DNA from: Longimicrobium sp.
Lineage (GTDB): Bacteria; Gemmatimonadota; Gemmatimonadetes; Longimicrobiales; Longimicrobiaceae
Assembly: GCA_036377595.1 (NCBI GenBank)
Contig: DASUYB010000014.1
Coordinates: 1-64,000, forward strand
Reading direction: 5' to 3'
Length of the DNA stretch: 64,000 bases
Position numbers and translations under genes: made by a program. Position 1 is the stretch's first letter, and each line of letters opens with the position of its first letter. The notes under the pieces were generated by a model. That model saw only the letters and a list, made by a program, of their open reading frames with translations. It had not been told where the DNA came from and searched no databases. Below are positions 24,284 through 33,370 of the stretch, piece after piece.

Positions 24284-27200
24284 AATCCGCCGACAACGCC
24301 TCCTCCGGCGCCCGCCGCGGCCGCGGGATGCGCTCCACCGGCGCGTGCTCCTCGGCCTTCGGCGTGCGCCGGAAGAGGCCGAACATCCACTCGCGCGTGT
24401 CGTCCAGGATCTCGTAGATCGTGGGGATCACCAGCAGCGTCAGCAGCGTGGAGGTCAGCACGCCGCCGATCACCGCCACGCCCATCGGCGCGCGGAACTG
24501 CGCCCCCTCGCCGCGCCCCATGGCCACCGGCAGCATCCCGGCGATCAGCGCGAACGTCGTCATCAGGATCGGGCGGAGGCGGATGGCGCCCGCCTCGATC
24601 AGGCTCTCGCGCAGCGGCGTCCCCCGCTCGTGCGCCCACTTGGCGAAGTCGATCAGCAGGATCGCGTTCTTCGCCACGATCCCCGCCAGCAGGATCACGC
24701 CGATCATGCTCATGATGTTCAGCGTGTTCCCCGTGAGCCACAGCCCCAGCACCACGCCGATCAGCGACAGCGGCAGCGACAGCATGATGGCCAGCGGGTC
24801 CAGGAACGAGCCGAACTGCACCACCAGGATCAGGTACATCAGCATGATCGCCACGCCCAGCGCGAACAGGATGCGCCCGAACACCTCGTTCTGGTCCTTG
24901 GTCTCGCCGCCCTGCGTCATCACGTAGCCCGCGGGGAAGCGCACGTTGCTGGAGATGCGCGCGTTGATGTCGCCGATTACCTCGGTCAGCGGCCGCCCCT
25001 GCGTGTTGGCCTGCACGGTGATCACGCGGTCGCGGTCCAGGTGGTCGATCTGCGCCGGGCCCACACCCTGCCGGATGGCCGCCACCTGGCCGAGGGGGAC
25101 GGTGGACGTCCCCGCCGGGCCCTGCAGCACCAGCGGCATCTGCGCCAGGTCCACCGCGCGCCGCCGCGCCTCGGGGGCGAGACGGACCTCCACGTTCCGC
25201 GTCTCGCCGCTGGGATCCACCCAGTCGCCCGCGTCGATCCCCGCGAAGGCCGGCCTGAGCGCCTGCGCCACCTCGCCGGCGGTCACGCCCAGCGACCCCG
25301 CCAGCCCGCGGTTCAGCTCCACCTCGAGCTCCGGCTTCTGCCCCTTGGTCGACAGGTCGACGTCCACCGCGCCGGGAACCTGCTCCACCTCGGCCTTCAC
25401 CTGCTCGGCCAGGCGGTTCAGCGTGGCGATGTCGGGGCCGCGCAGCTGGATCAGGATCTGCTTCTGGTCGCCGAAGCTGCCGTTGCTGAGCGCCACCGTC
25501 ACCCCGCCCAGGTGCTTGGCGCGCTCGCGCACCTCGTTCGACACCACGTCCTGGCTGCGCCCCGGGCGGTCGTGCTTGGGCGTCATCCGGGCGTAGATGC
25601 TGGCCTGGTTCACCGTGCCGCCCTGTCCGCCGATGGTGGTGTAGGTGTACATCACCTCGGGGTGCGAGCGGGCGATGCGCGCCACCTCCTCGGCCTTCAT
25701 CCGCGTGTAGTCGATGTTCGACCCCGGCGGCGTATCGATCTTGATGATGAACTCCGACCGGTCGTCGGTGGGGAAGAACTGGCCGCCCAGCTTCATCATC
25801 GCCGGCGCCATCCCCCCGCCCACGAACATCAGCACGATCCCCCCCACCGCCACCAGCGCGGCGAGCGACTTCCGCGGCTTCACCACGGTCAGGAACACCG
25901 CCACCCCCGCGGTGATGGCCAGCACGGTGAGGAAGGCGATGATCCCCTTCGCCGGGATCATCAGCGCGCCCACGAACGCCCCCGTGGCGATGATCACCAT
26001 CGCCGCGCGGTGGTCCAGCGCCCAGGCCACGATCTTCTTGTAGCCCTCGGCCTGGCGTCCGAACCAGTGGTTGAACCGGTCGAGCTTGCGGGTGATCCAC
26101 GCCTTCTCGTGCTCCTCCTTGTGCGGGTCCGCCCAGTAGGCGCTGAGCATGGGGTCCAGCGAGAAGGAGACGAACAGCGACACCAGCACCGACGACGCGA
26201 TGGTCAGCGCGAAGGGCGCGAACCACTGCTCCGCCACCCCGCCCATGAACGCGATGGGCACGAACACGCAGACGATGGAGAAGGTCGTCGCGGCCACCGC
26301 GAGCCCGATCTCGTCCGTCCCGTCCATCGCCGCCGTGTAGTGGTCCTTCCCCATCTCCACGTGGCGCACGATGTTCTCGCGCACCACGATGGCGTCGTCG
26401 ATCAGGATGCCGATGGCCAGGGAGAGGCCCAACAGCGACATGGTGTTGAGCGTGAAGCCGAACGCCCACACCGCCACGAACGAGGCCAGCACCGAGATCG
26501 GCAGCGCCACGCCGGTGATCACCGTGGAGCGCCACGAGTTCAGGAAGAGGAAGACGACCAGGACGGTGAGCAGCGCGCCCTCGAACAGCGTTTCCTCCAC
26601 GTTCCGCACCGACCGGCTCACCCGCTCGCCCGAGTTGCGGATCACGTCCATCTTCACCCCGGCCGGCAGCTGCGGCCGGATCTTCTCCACCGAGGCGAGG
26701 ACCGACGACGCCACCTGCGTGGTGCTGTAACCGGTGGACTTCTTCACGTCGATCCCCACCGCCGGCCGGCCGTTGAACAGCGCCAGCGTGCGCGGCTCCT
26801 CGGTCCCGTCGCGCACCGTGGCCACGTCGCCCAGGCGGACCACCGCGCCGTCGCGCTCCACCACCACCAGCTGGCGGAAGCTCTCGGGGTCGGGGAGGCG
26901 GCCCTTGAGGCGGATCGACCGCTCGTCCCACGTCCCCTTCACCGAGCCGACGGGCGCGGCCAGGTTCTGCGCCTGCAGCGCCTGGACGACCTGGGGGACG
27001 CCGACCTGGGCGGACTGCATCCGCGAGGGGTCCAGCTCCACCGTCAGCTCGCGCTCGATCCCGCCGGCCACCGTGACCTCGGCCACCCCCGCCACCGCCC
27101 GCAGCTCGCGGGTGATGCCGGGGTCGGCGATGCGCGTGAGCTCGGCCGGCGTCAGCGTGGTCGACGACAGGGTGATGGAGACGATCGGGAACTGGTTCGG

Positions 27201-27596
27201 ATCGAACCGGCTCAGGATCGGCTCCTTCATCTCCGTGGGCAGGTCGTTGCGGATCTGCGAGATCTGGTCACGGATGTCCTGCGTGGCCTGCTGCAGGTCC
27301 TTCCCGAAGATGAACTGCACGATCAGCACGGCGTAGCCGTCGAACGACTGGCTGTTGATCTCGTCCACGCCGCTGATCCCGCCGATGGCCTCCTCCACCC
27401 GGTCCACCACCTCGCGCTCCACCGTCTCGGGGCTGGCGCCGGGATAGGGGATGGAGACGGCCACCACCGGGGGGTTGACCTCGGGGTACTCGTCGGTCTT
27501 CAGGTTGAACAGCGCGAACAGGCCGAAGACCACCAGGGCCAGCATCGACACCACGGTGACGACCGGCCGCTTGATCGCGAAATCGGAGATGAACAT
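24282..27596 (-). CDS. RND multidrug efflux transporter, HAE1 (AcrB) type
   Basis: 1104 residues, slightly longer than AcrB (1049). N-terminus MFISDFAIKRPVVTVVSMLA is the standard first helix. The proton-relay pair in TM4 is intact (GILIDDAIVVRENIVRH), and later motifs such as RNVEETLFEGALLTVLVVFLF and GIVAKNAILLIDFAKW are present. Residues about 540-590 hold an extra hydrophobic stretch not usual in AcrB. Inner-membrane pump driven by protons, working with the adaptor and TolC genes upstream in the same operon. Typical substrates are drugs, detergents and dyes; actual range unknown. Ribosome site GGAGAA before the ATG. Confidence 0.95.
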   Translation of the reverse strand: MFISDFAIKRPVVTVVSMLALVVFGLFALFNLKTDEYPEVNPPVVAVSIPYPGASPETVEREVVDRVEEAIGGISGVDEINSQSFDGYAVLIVQFIFGKDLQQATQDIRDQISQIRNDLPTEMKEPILSRFDPNQFPIVSITLSSTTLTPAELTRIADPGITRELRAVAGVAEVTVAGGIERELTVELDPSRMQSAQVGVPQVVQALQAQNLAAPVGSVKGTWDERSIRLKGRLPDPESFRQLVVVERDGAVVRLGDVATVRDGTEEPRTLALFNGRPAVGIDVKKSTGYSTTQVASSVLASVEKIRPQLPAGVKMDVIRNSGERVSRSVRNVEETLFEGALLTVLVVFLFLNSWRSTVITGVALPISVLASFVAVWAFGFTLNTMSLLGLSLAIGILIDDAIVVRENIVRHVEMGKDHYTAAMDGTDEIGLAVAATTFSIVCVFVPIAFMGGVAEQWFAPFALTIASSVLVSLFVSFSLDPMLSAYWADPHKEEHEKAWITRKLDRFNHWFGRQAEGYKKIVAWALDHRAAMVIIATGAFVGALMIPAKGIIAFLTVLAITAGVAVFLTVVKPRKSLAALVAVGGIVLMFVGGGMAPAMMKLGGQFFPTDDRSEFIIKIDTPPGSNIDYTRMKAEEVARIARSHPEVMYTYTTIGGQGGTVNQASIYARMTPKHDRPGRSQDVVSNEVRERAKHLGGVTVALSNGSFGDQKQILIQLRGPDIATLNRLAEQVKAEVEQVPGAVDVDLSTKGQKPELEVELNRGLAGSLGVTAGEVAQALRPAFAGIDAGDWVDPSGETRNVEVRLAPEARRRAVDLAQMPLVLQGPAGTSTVPLGQVAAIRQGVGPAQIDHLDRDRVITVQANTQGRPLTEVIGDINARISSNVRFPAGYVMTQGGETKDQNEVFGRILFALGVAIMLMYLILVVQFGSFLDPLAIMLSLPLSLIGVVLGLWLTGNTLNIMSMIGVILLAGIVAKNAILLIDFAKWAHERGTPLRESLIEAGAIRLRPILMTTFALIAGMLPVAMGRGEGAQFRAPMGVAVIGGVLTSTLLTLLVIPTIYEILDDTREWMFGLFRRTPKAEEHAPVERIPRPRRAPEEALSAD

Positions 27597-27608
27597 CCCG
27601 CTTCTCCT

Positions 27609-28715
27609 TTACGGCCGGGGGGCCGCCGTGATGCGCACCGGGGTTCCCGGGCTGGTGCCGAGGGCGGGGCCCACCAGCAGGGTGTCGCCTGCGGCCAGCC
27701 CGCCCGTCACTTCCACCCGCTCGCTGTCGGGGTCGCGGATGCCCAGCTGCACCGTCACCCGCTCCACCTTGCCGCCGCGCAGCCGCAGCACCGTGGGGGT
27801 CACGCCGCGCTCGTCCACCGCGTTGGCGGGGATCAGGATCCCCGTCCTCACCTGGCTTTCCACCCGCCCCTCGGCGAACAGCCCCGCCACCAGCGTCCCC
27901 GCTTCGTTGGGGATGGTGACCACCACGGGCACCTGCCGCGTCTGCGGGTCGGCCGCCGGGGCGATGCGCTGCACCGTTCCCGTGAACGTGCGGCCGGGGT
28001 AGCCGTTGACGGTGAAGCGCACCGTGGACCCGATCGTCAGCTGCCCCAGCTGGTCGGCGGGGACGTTGGCCTCGAGCCGCATGCTGCGCGGGTCGACCAC
28101 GGTGAAGAGCGCCGCCCCCGGCTGCACGATGTCGCCCGCGCTCACCGGGCGGACGCTGACCACGCCGTTGATGGGCGAGCGCACCGTGGTGTTGGCCAGC
28201 TGCTTCTGCGCGCTGGCCTGCTGGCTGCGCGCGCCCGCGGCCTGCGCCTGCGCCTGGCTGAGCTGCGCGCGCGCCGCCTCCAGGTCGCGGTCGCTCATGG
28301 CGCCGGCCTGGTTCAGCGTCTGCGCCCGCTCGTAGTTGCGCCGCGCCACCTCCAGCGAGGTCTGCGCGGAGGCCACGCCGGTCCGCGCCGAGGTCGCCGC
28401 GTCGGTCAGCGCGGTGGCGTCGATGCGCGCCAGCGGCTGGCCCGAGCGCACGGCCTGCCCCTGGTCGGCGTACACCTCGAGCACCTGCCCGCCCACCTGC
28501 GCGCGGACCTGCGCCTCGCGTTCGGCCATCAGCGAGCCGGAAAGCTGCGGCCCGGTGCGGATCTCCTCGCTCTGCACCACCGCGACGGCCTCGGGGCCCA
28601 GCTCCACTCCCGCGGGCGCCTTTTCCGTGGCGGCGTCGCTCTCCTTGCCGCACGCCGCGATCACCAGGGCGGCCCCGGCGGCCAGCGCCGCGCGCCCGAT
28701 CTTCGTTCCGTGCAT
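27609..28715 (-). CDS. RND efflux periplasmic adaptor (MFP) lipoprotein
   Basis: 368 residues. The ATG at 28715 gives a lipoprotein signal (AALVIAACGKE) and has GGGAG upstream. Biotinyl-lipoyl half-motifs are AQVGGQVLEVYADQGQAVRSG near residue 76 and TTVRSPINGVVSVRPVSAGDIV near 176. Between them is an alpha-helical hairpin rich in Ala, Gln and Ser, and a beta-barrel domain follows. Links the RND pump to the TolC channel. It starts two bases after the tolC stop codon and ends 12 bases before the pump gene, so the three are co-transcribed. Confidence 0.93.
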   Translation of the reverse strand: MHGTKIGRAALAAGAALVIAACGKESDAATEKAPAGVELGPEAVAVVQSEEIRTGPQLSGSLMAEREAQVRAQVGGQVLEVYADQGQAVRSGQPLARIDATALTDAATSARTGVASAQTSLEVARRNYERAQTLNQAGAMSDRDLEAARAQLSQAQAQAAGARSQQASAQKQLANTTVRSPINGVVSVRPVSAGDIVQPGAALFTVVDPRSMRLEANVPADQLGQLTIGSTVRFTVNGYPGRTFTGTVQRIAPAADPQTRQVPVVVTIPNEAGTLVAGLFAEGRVESQVRTGILIPANAVDERGVTPTVLRLRGGKVERVTVQLGIRDPDSERVEVTGGLAAGDTLLVGPALGTSPGTPVRITAAPRP

Positions 28716-28717
28716 CG

Positions 28718-30424
28718 TCACACTCCCCCCGTTCCGCTGAAGGCCGACGTGGTCGGCAGCTGCGGCGTTTGTGTCGGCTGCTGCTGTTGCTGCTGCGGTT
28801 GTGTCTGCTGCTGCGGTTGAGCCTGCTGCGGCTGCTGGTTGGCCGAGCTCCCGCCGGCCGCACCCGACGCCTGCTGCAGGTTCAGCGGCAGGTCGGGCAG
28901 GAGGGCGACGCGCACCTGCGCGATCTGCAGGTCGCGCGCGGCCTGCGCGCGGTTGGCCGTGGCCAGCTGCAGCTGGATGCGGCTGTCGGTGAGCTCGGTC
29001 TGCGTCGACAGCCCCTCGCGGTAGCGGATCTCGGCGATCTGGTAGGCGCGGGTGGCCTGCTCCACCGTGCCCGAGCTGGCCTGCCACTTGGCCCGGGCGC
29101 TCGACAGCTCGTCGAGCGCGGCGCGGGTGTCGAGCTGCGCCTGCGCCTTGACCGACTCGAGCGTGGCGCGCGACTCCAGGAGGTTGGCCTGCGCCACCAT
29201 CTCGTCGCCGCGGATGCGCCCGCCGGTGAAGATCGGCACCGTCATCTGCGCGCCCACCGTCCAGTTGGTGGAGAAGTCGCTCCATGCCGGGAAGGCGCCG
29301 GCCGGGTAGCCCACGCGCCCCCAGTTGGAAACCAGGGAGAGGGTGGGCCAGCGCTGCGCCCGCGCCACGCGCAGCTGCGCCTCCTGCGTCTCCACCACCT
29401 GCACCGCCTGGCGCACGGGGGCGCGGTTGGCGGTGGTCGTGTCGCCCAGGAGATTCGGGTTCGAGGCGAAGCGGGCCACCGGCACCGGGGCCGCGTCGTC
29501 GAGCGGCGTGGTCAGCTGCACCGGCGCGGTGGTCGGCAGGTCCAGCAGCAGCCGCAGCCGGGTGTACGCCAGCTCGCGCTCGGCGCGCCGCTGGATCACC
29601 TGCGGCCGCTGGTTGTCGCGGGTGACGGTGGCGCGCAGCAGCTCGAACTCCGGCTGGTTCCCCACCTGGCGCGCCAGCGTCACCTGCCGCAGCGTCTCCT
29701 CCGCCTGCGCCAGCGCGGCCTCGGCGATCCCCACCAGGCGGTCGGTGAGCGCGGCGTCGTAGTAGGCCTGGGCCACGTCGAGCACCAGCTGCGCGCGGGT
29801 GGCGGACAGCTGGATGTCGGCGCGGCGGCGGCCGGCCGTGGCCGCGTCGACCTGCGCGGCAATGCGGCCGCCGGCGAACAGGTTCTGCGAGAGGTTGATC
29901 CCCAGCTGCCACGTGTTCGCCCGCCCGAAGGGAAGCGAGCCCAGCGAGGAGAAGGGGTTGCCGTTGGTGGCGCAGTCCACCGCGTGCTCCAGCGAGTCCA
30001 CCCGCTGCTCGATCGGCAGCCCGGGGTTGGGCGCGAAGGTGCCGCAGTTGGTGGGGCCCGTCTGCGTGGTGGTGTCGGAGCCGCTGGCGAGCGACGAGAA
30101 CTGCGACGCCAGCGCGCGGCTGTACGAGGCGAAGCCGTTCAGCTGCGGCAGCCGCTGGCTCTGCGCCTGCAGCCGCTGCCCGCTGGCCCGCATCACCCCC
30201 GCGCGGGCGACCACGATCTGGTCGCTGGCGTCCTCGGCCATGCGCAGCGCCTCGTCGAGCGAAAGCGGGCGCACGCCGCCGGCCGGCGCCTGCATCTGCG
30301 CCGCGGGGCGCGCGGGGGCGCCCGGCGGGGGGAGGGGGTTGGTCTGCGCGGCCAGCGGCGCGGCCGCCAGCAGGGCCAACGCAACGGCCCCGTACGCGCG
30401 TCGTGGTGCAAGGGGTCTACGCAT
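28718..30424 (-). CDS. TolC-family outer-membrane efflux protein
   Basis: 568 residues from the ATG at 30424, with a signal peptide (AYGAVALALLAAAPLAAQ). The OEP repeats are visible: LSLDEALRMAEDASDQIVVAR near residue 58 and a second VRQAVQVVETQEAQLRVARA in the other half, both followed by long Ala/Gln-rich helices. The C-terminus ends in a Gln-rich tail of about 40 residues (runs of Q with P and T), unusual for TolC proteins and poorly ordered. Outer-membrane exit duct for the RND pump. Second gene of the gbsR-tolC-MFP-RND operon. Confidence 0.92.
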   Translation of the reverse strand: MRRPLAPRRAYGAVALALLAAAPLAAQTNPLPPPGAPARPAAQMQAPAGGVRPLSLDEALRMAEDASDQIVVARAGVMRASGQRLQAQSQRLPQLNGFASYSRALASQFSSLASGSDTTTQTGPTNCGTFAPNPGLPIEQRVDSLEHAVDCATNGNPFSSLGSLPFGRANTWQLGINLSQNLFAGGRIAAQVDAATAGRRRADIQLSATRAQLVLDVAQAYYDAALTDRLVGIAEAALAQAEETLRQVTLARQVGNQPEFELLRATVTRDNQRPQVIQRRAERELAYTRLRLLLDLPTTAPVQLTTPLDDAAPVPVARFASNPNLLGDTTTANRAPVRQAVQVVETQEAQLRVARAQRWPTLSLVSNWGRVGYPAGAFPAWSDFSTNWTVGAQMTVPIFTGGRIRGDEMVAQANLLESRATLESVKAQAQLDTRAALDELSSARAKWQASSGTVEQATRAYQIAEIRYREGLSTQTELTDSRIQLQLATANRAQAARDLQIAQVRVALLPDLPLNLQQASGAAGGSSANQQPQQAQPQQQTQPQQQQQQPTQTPQLPTTSAFSGTGGV

Positions 30425-30517
30425 ATCCGTCAATCCAGAAGGTTCCAGGCGTTGCTGCGTCCGTCCGGCCCGCGGCCGGATCCCATCCCGCTTCGCCGTC
30501 CACACTCCGGACCGGCT

Positions 30518-31006
30518 TCAGGCCGCGTTCTCGGCCGGCGCCGCCGGGGCGTCGCCGTTCTTCAGCGCGTTCCAGGTGTCCATCAGGCGGTCCACCTCGG
30601 TGATCAGCAGCGCGTGGAAGCGCTCGGCCTCGCGCAGGCGCCGCTTTCCCTCGGTCATCTGCGGCGGAAGGCTCCCCTGCGCCTCGCCGAAGATCTTCAC
30701 CATCTCGCGCCACCGCCCCTGGGCCACGCGCATCATGTGCTCCCACGGGCTGTCCTGCACCCGGTAGAAGTCGCGCCGGTCGCCCAGCGAGCTGACCCGC
30801 TCGATCATCCCGAACTGCTCCAGCATGCGGCAGTTGGTGCTGACGCCCGCCTTGCTGGCCTGCAGCTTCTCGGCGAGCTCGTCGAGCGAGAACGGGCGTC
30901 CGCCCACGAGCAGGAGGCCGAAGATGCGCCCGGCGCTGCGGGCCATCCCCTCCTTCTCGCAGATCAGCCCCATCCGCTCCACGAACTGCTGTACCGACTC
31001 GTCCAC
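30518..31006 (-). CDS. GbsR/MarR-type transcriptional repressor of the efflux operon
   Basis: 162 residues with a winged-helix DNA-binding domain (FSLDELAEKLQASKAGVSTN as the HTH, about residues 39-58, followed by wing SSLGDRRDFYRV). The N-terminal GLICEKEGMARSAGRIFGLLL is the GbsR-family hallmark. It is first in the operon before tolC, MFP and the RND pump, on the usual plan of a repressor relieved by pump substrates. The promoter just upstream carries an inverted repeat over its -35 element, suggesting autoregulation. Effector unknown. Confidence 0.88.
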   Translation of the reverse strand: MDESVQQFVERMGLICEKEGMARSAGRIFGLLLVGGRPFSLDELAEKLQASKAGVSTNCRMLEQFGMIERVSSLGDRRDFYRVQDSPWEHMMRVAQGRWREMVKIFGEAQGSLPPQMTEGKRRLREAERFHALLITEVDRLMDTWNALKNGDAPAAPAENAA

Positions 31007-31045
31007 GGCGTTCTCCTGTGATGGTCCTTCGCCATTCTGCGGGCG

Positions 31046-31083
31046 AAGATATCAGTATCTGACCGTTCAGTCAATCCTGAACG
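31046..31083 (-). promoter_or_regulatory. Efflux operon promoter with overlapping operator
   Basis: On the minus strand TTGACT (31074-31069), 17-base spacer, TATCTT (31051-31046). The inverted repeat CGTTCAG-N6-CTGAACG (31064-31083) covers the -35 element. A second perfect 12-base palindrome ACTGAATTCAGT lies at 31103-31114, sharing the half-site CTGAA/TTCAG. Both are in an AT-rich island in a GC-rich genome. Probable binding sites of the GbsR-type regulator. Confidence 0.65.
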
Positions 31084-31219
31084 ATATTAATCATCTGACT
31101 GAACTGAATTCAGTGAACTGCAAGTTCCGGCGCCGCAAGCAGATGGCTGCCGTGGAGGAAACACCTGCTTGTGCGGGGAGATTGCCGGACGCGCCGACTG
31201 CCTCGAAAAAGACTCGCCC

Positions 31220-31286
31220 CACGCGGAGCAGCCGGAGGCGGCGGAGAGGCCGTATGTTCCTCTGCTCCCTCCGCTGCTCCGCGTGA
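31220..31286. repeat. Large imperfect hairpin
   Basis: CACGCGGAGCAGCCGGAGG... pairs with ...CCTCCGCTGCTCCGCGTG across an AT-richer loop. Similar GCGGAGACGCGGAG-type phrases occur at 47400-47432 and 57901-57972. The rest of the 31115-31561 gap shows no gene that I can support; it must contain the promoter of the following five-gene operon. Confidence 0.55.
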
Positions 31287-31561
31287 GCCATCGGTTCTCC
31301 TCGCCACGCTACGGAGAGGAGGAGCAGCAACTCGCAACTCTCTGGGGGATCATTCGTAGTGACACGTGGGGCGAAGATCGTCCGGGGGTGTGGACGGATT
31401 CGCAATCATCGCATACATTTACCGCCTCTGGCTCGATCCGGGGCGGACGCCGCCGGAGCACGGAGCCTCCCCGATCTGTTTCCCGAGTCTCTCCAACCTC
31501 CAGCGGCGGCAACCGGCCACGGCATCCCCACCGCCGTGCACAGGGGCCGCGGACTCCCGCC

Positions 31562-32251
31562 ATGAGCTCGATCTTCGACAAGCTGAAGGACGTGGGCAAG
31601 GACGCGCTGGGCACCTTCGTGGTGCTCGACGAGGACGGCAACGAGGTCAAGTCCGACGAGACCCTTCCCGCGGGCGCGCAGGGTGCTTCCGCTGGCCAGG
31701 GCGCCGCGCCGGCCCAGGGCTCGGCTCCCGCGGCCGTCCCCGCAATGGCCGTGGCGCCCGACCCCGAGTTCGTGCAGCAGCTGCACGCCGCCGTCGACGC
31801 CAGCAAGAAGGCCGCGCTGACCCAGTTCCGCGCGCTGTTCGCCGCGCTGTCGGCCGTGGCCGACGAGGCCACCCGCACGCAGCTCGCCCTTTCCGCCGCG
31901 CAGGCCAGCCACGGCTTCGGCGCCGCCCAGGTGGGCGAGGCCATCGCCGACCGCCTGCGCATCCTGGCGGGCGAGAAGGAGGGCTTCGAGAAGGCGGTGC
32001 AGGAAGAGACCGCCCAGTCCGTGGGCGGCACCAAGGCCGAGATCGAGAAGACGCGCGCGGAGATCACGAAGCGCATCGAGGAGATCAAGGCGCTGGAGGC
32101 GAAGGCCGCCGAGCTCGACAAGCAGGCGAAGGAAGCCACCGCCAGCATCGAAGCCAACTCGGCCCGCTTCGCCGCCAGCTACGCCGTGGTCGAGGCCGAG
32201 CTGACCGCCGAGCGCGCCCGCATCGCCCCGTTCCTCCAACCCGCGAAGTAG
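31562..32251 (+). CDS. Cytoplasmic coiled-coil protein of the OmpA-SBP/ABC operon
   Basis: 229 residues, no signal peptide or membrane helix. N-terminal MSSIFDKLKDVGKDALGTF resembles an amphipathic membrane-associating helix. An Ala/Gln/Pro linker at about 38-60 is followed by helical bundles, and the last 90 residues are a strong coiled coil (SVGGTKAEIEKTRAEITKR, IKALEAKAAELDKQAKEATA). No family recognised; the layout recalls PspA-like or TelA-like helical proteins, but I cannot assign it. First gene of a five-gene operon, seven bases before the next. No clear ribosome site. Confidence 0.75.
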   Translation: MSSIFDKLKDVGKDALGTFVVLDEDGNEVKSDETLPAGAQGASAGQGAAPAQGSAPAAVPAMAVAPDPEFVQQLHAAVDASKKAALTQFRALFAALSAVADEATRTQLALSAAQASHGFGAAQVGEAIADRLRILAGEKEGFEKAVQEETAQSVGGTKAEIEKTRAEITKRIEEIKALEAKAAELDKQAKEATASIEANSARFAASYAVVEAELTAERARIAPFLQPAK

Positions 32252-32258
32252 CCCGACG

Positions 32259-33311
32259 ATGGAGACTTCCGCAACCGCGGGCGCCGCGAAGGCGCGCCGC
32301 ACCTTCTGGCAGCGCCCCGAGGGCAAGGTGGGCGCGGGGATCATGGCCGCGCTGGGCGTGGCCCTGGCCTGGGGCTTCGTCAAGCTCCTGCCCACGCTCA
32401 TCCAGGTCGCCGAGAACACGCTGTACCTGGCGTTCCTGATCGGCCTGATCGCCGTGCTCTACTGCGTGGTGTTCGTGTGGGACCGGCCGCGCACGCTGCT
32501 GTTCTACGCGCTGCAGATGATCAGCCGCTGGGTCACCAGCAACTTCGTGGAGCTGGACCCCGTGGCCATCCTCAAGGCGTTCGTGCGCCAGATGGAGCAG
32601 CGGCGCGAGGTGATCCAGGACCGCCTGGCCCGCATCGTGGGCGTTCGGCGGATGGTCGAGGCCAAGATCGCCAAGAGCGAGAAGGAGCGGCAGGACGCGT
32701 TGCGTCTCGCGAAGGCCGCCCAGGCCAGCCACGACGAGGACGGGCTGAACGCACACGCCGAGATCGCCGCGCGCCGCGCGCGCGACATCGAGGAGTACAA
32801 GTCGATGCAGGAGCAGATGCTGAGCATCGAGAAGCTCCTGCAGCGGGTGATGAGGCGCGCCGACTACCACATCCAGACCGCGCGCGACGAGGCCAACCAG
32901 CTGGCCGACAAGCATACCATCACCGGCGCCGTCGCCTCGGCCACGGCGGCCGCGCAGGGGATCTTCGGCGACACCGACCTGGCCGAGGTCCGCGACATGG
33001 CCGCCGAGCGCATCCGCGACGACTACGAGAAGCGGCTGGGCGAGCTGCAGACGCTGATCGACCTCACGGATTTCGATCACGCCGTGGATCTCAATCAGAT
33101 GGCCTTCCGCCAGGAAGGGCTGGCGCAGCTGATGGAGGCGGAGAAGAAGGTGACCGCCGCCGAGCTGGCCGACCCCTCCGCCGCCAAGCCCGGCGCGGGC
33201 GCGGCGCTCCTGGCCGAGGCGCAGGGCGGCGGCTCGTCCGCGTCGGGCCCGGCCACGTCGGGCGACGCGGGCGGCGCGAGCAAGTGGCGCAGCAGGCTCC
33301 GGCGGCAGTAG
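32259..33311 (+). CDS. Inner-membrane coiled-coil protein of the OmpA-SBP/ABC operon
   Basis: 350 residues. Two hydrophobic helices near the N-terminus (VGAGIMAALGVALAWGFVKL at about 25-44; TLYLAFLIGLIAVLYCVVFVW at about 53-73) anchor a long cytoplasmic helical domain. That domain has repeated charged helices (AFVRQMEQRREVIQDRLARI, VEAKIAKSEKERQDALRLAK, ADYHIQTARDEANQLADKHT). The C-terminus is a Gly/Ser/Ala tail ending in RSRLRRQ. Its coiled coil is a natural partner for the preceding soluble coiled-coil protein. Family unknown. Sits between that gene (7 bases) and the OmpA-SBP gene (59 bases). Confidence 0.75.
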   Translation: METSATAGAAKARRTFWQRPEGKVGAGIMAALGVALAWGFVKLLPTLIQVAENTLYLAFLIGLIAVLYCVVFVWDRPRTLLFYALQMISRWVTSNFVELDPVAILKAFVRQMEQRREVIQDRLARIVGVRRMVEAKIAKSEKERQDALRLAKAAQASHDEDGLNAHAEIAARRARDIEEYKSMQEQMLSIEKLLQRVMRRADYHIQTARDEANQLADKHTITGAVASATAAAQGIFGDTDLAEVRDMAAERIRDDYEKRLGELQTLIDLTDFDHAVDLNQMAFRQEGLAQLMEAEKKVTAAELADPSAAKPGAGAALLAEAQGGGSSASGPATSGDAGGASKWRSRLRRQ

Positions 33312-33370
33312 CCGCCGGACGCCTTCAGAGGTGATAGACGGAGCAGTAAACCCCAACCCCCGACCCTACC

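Noticed and set aside
24345-28820. Very long open frame (almost 1500 codons) on the plus strand
   Set aside because: Antisense to the RND pump and adaptor genes, rich in His, Arg, Gln and Asp, no known motif. It is the usual shadow of a GC-rich gene in the complementary frame.
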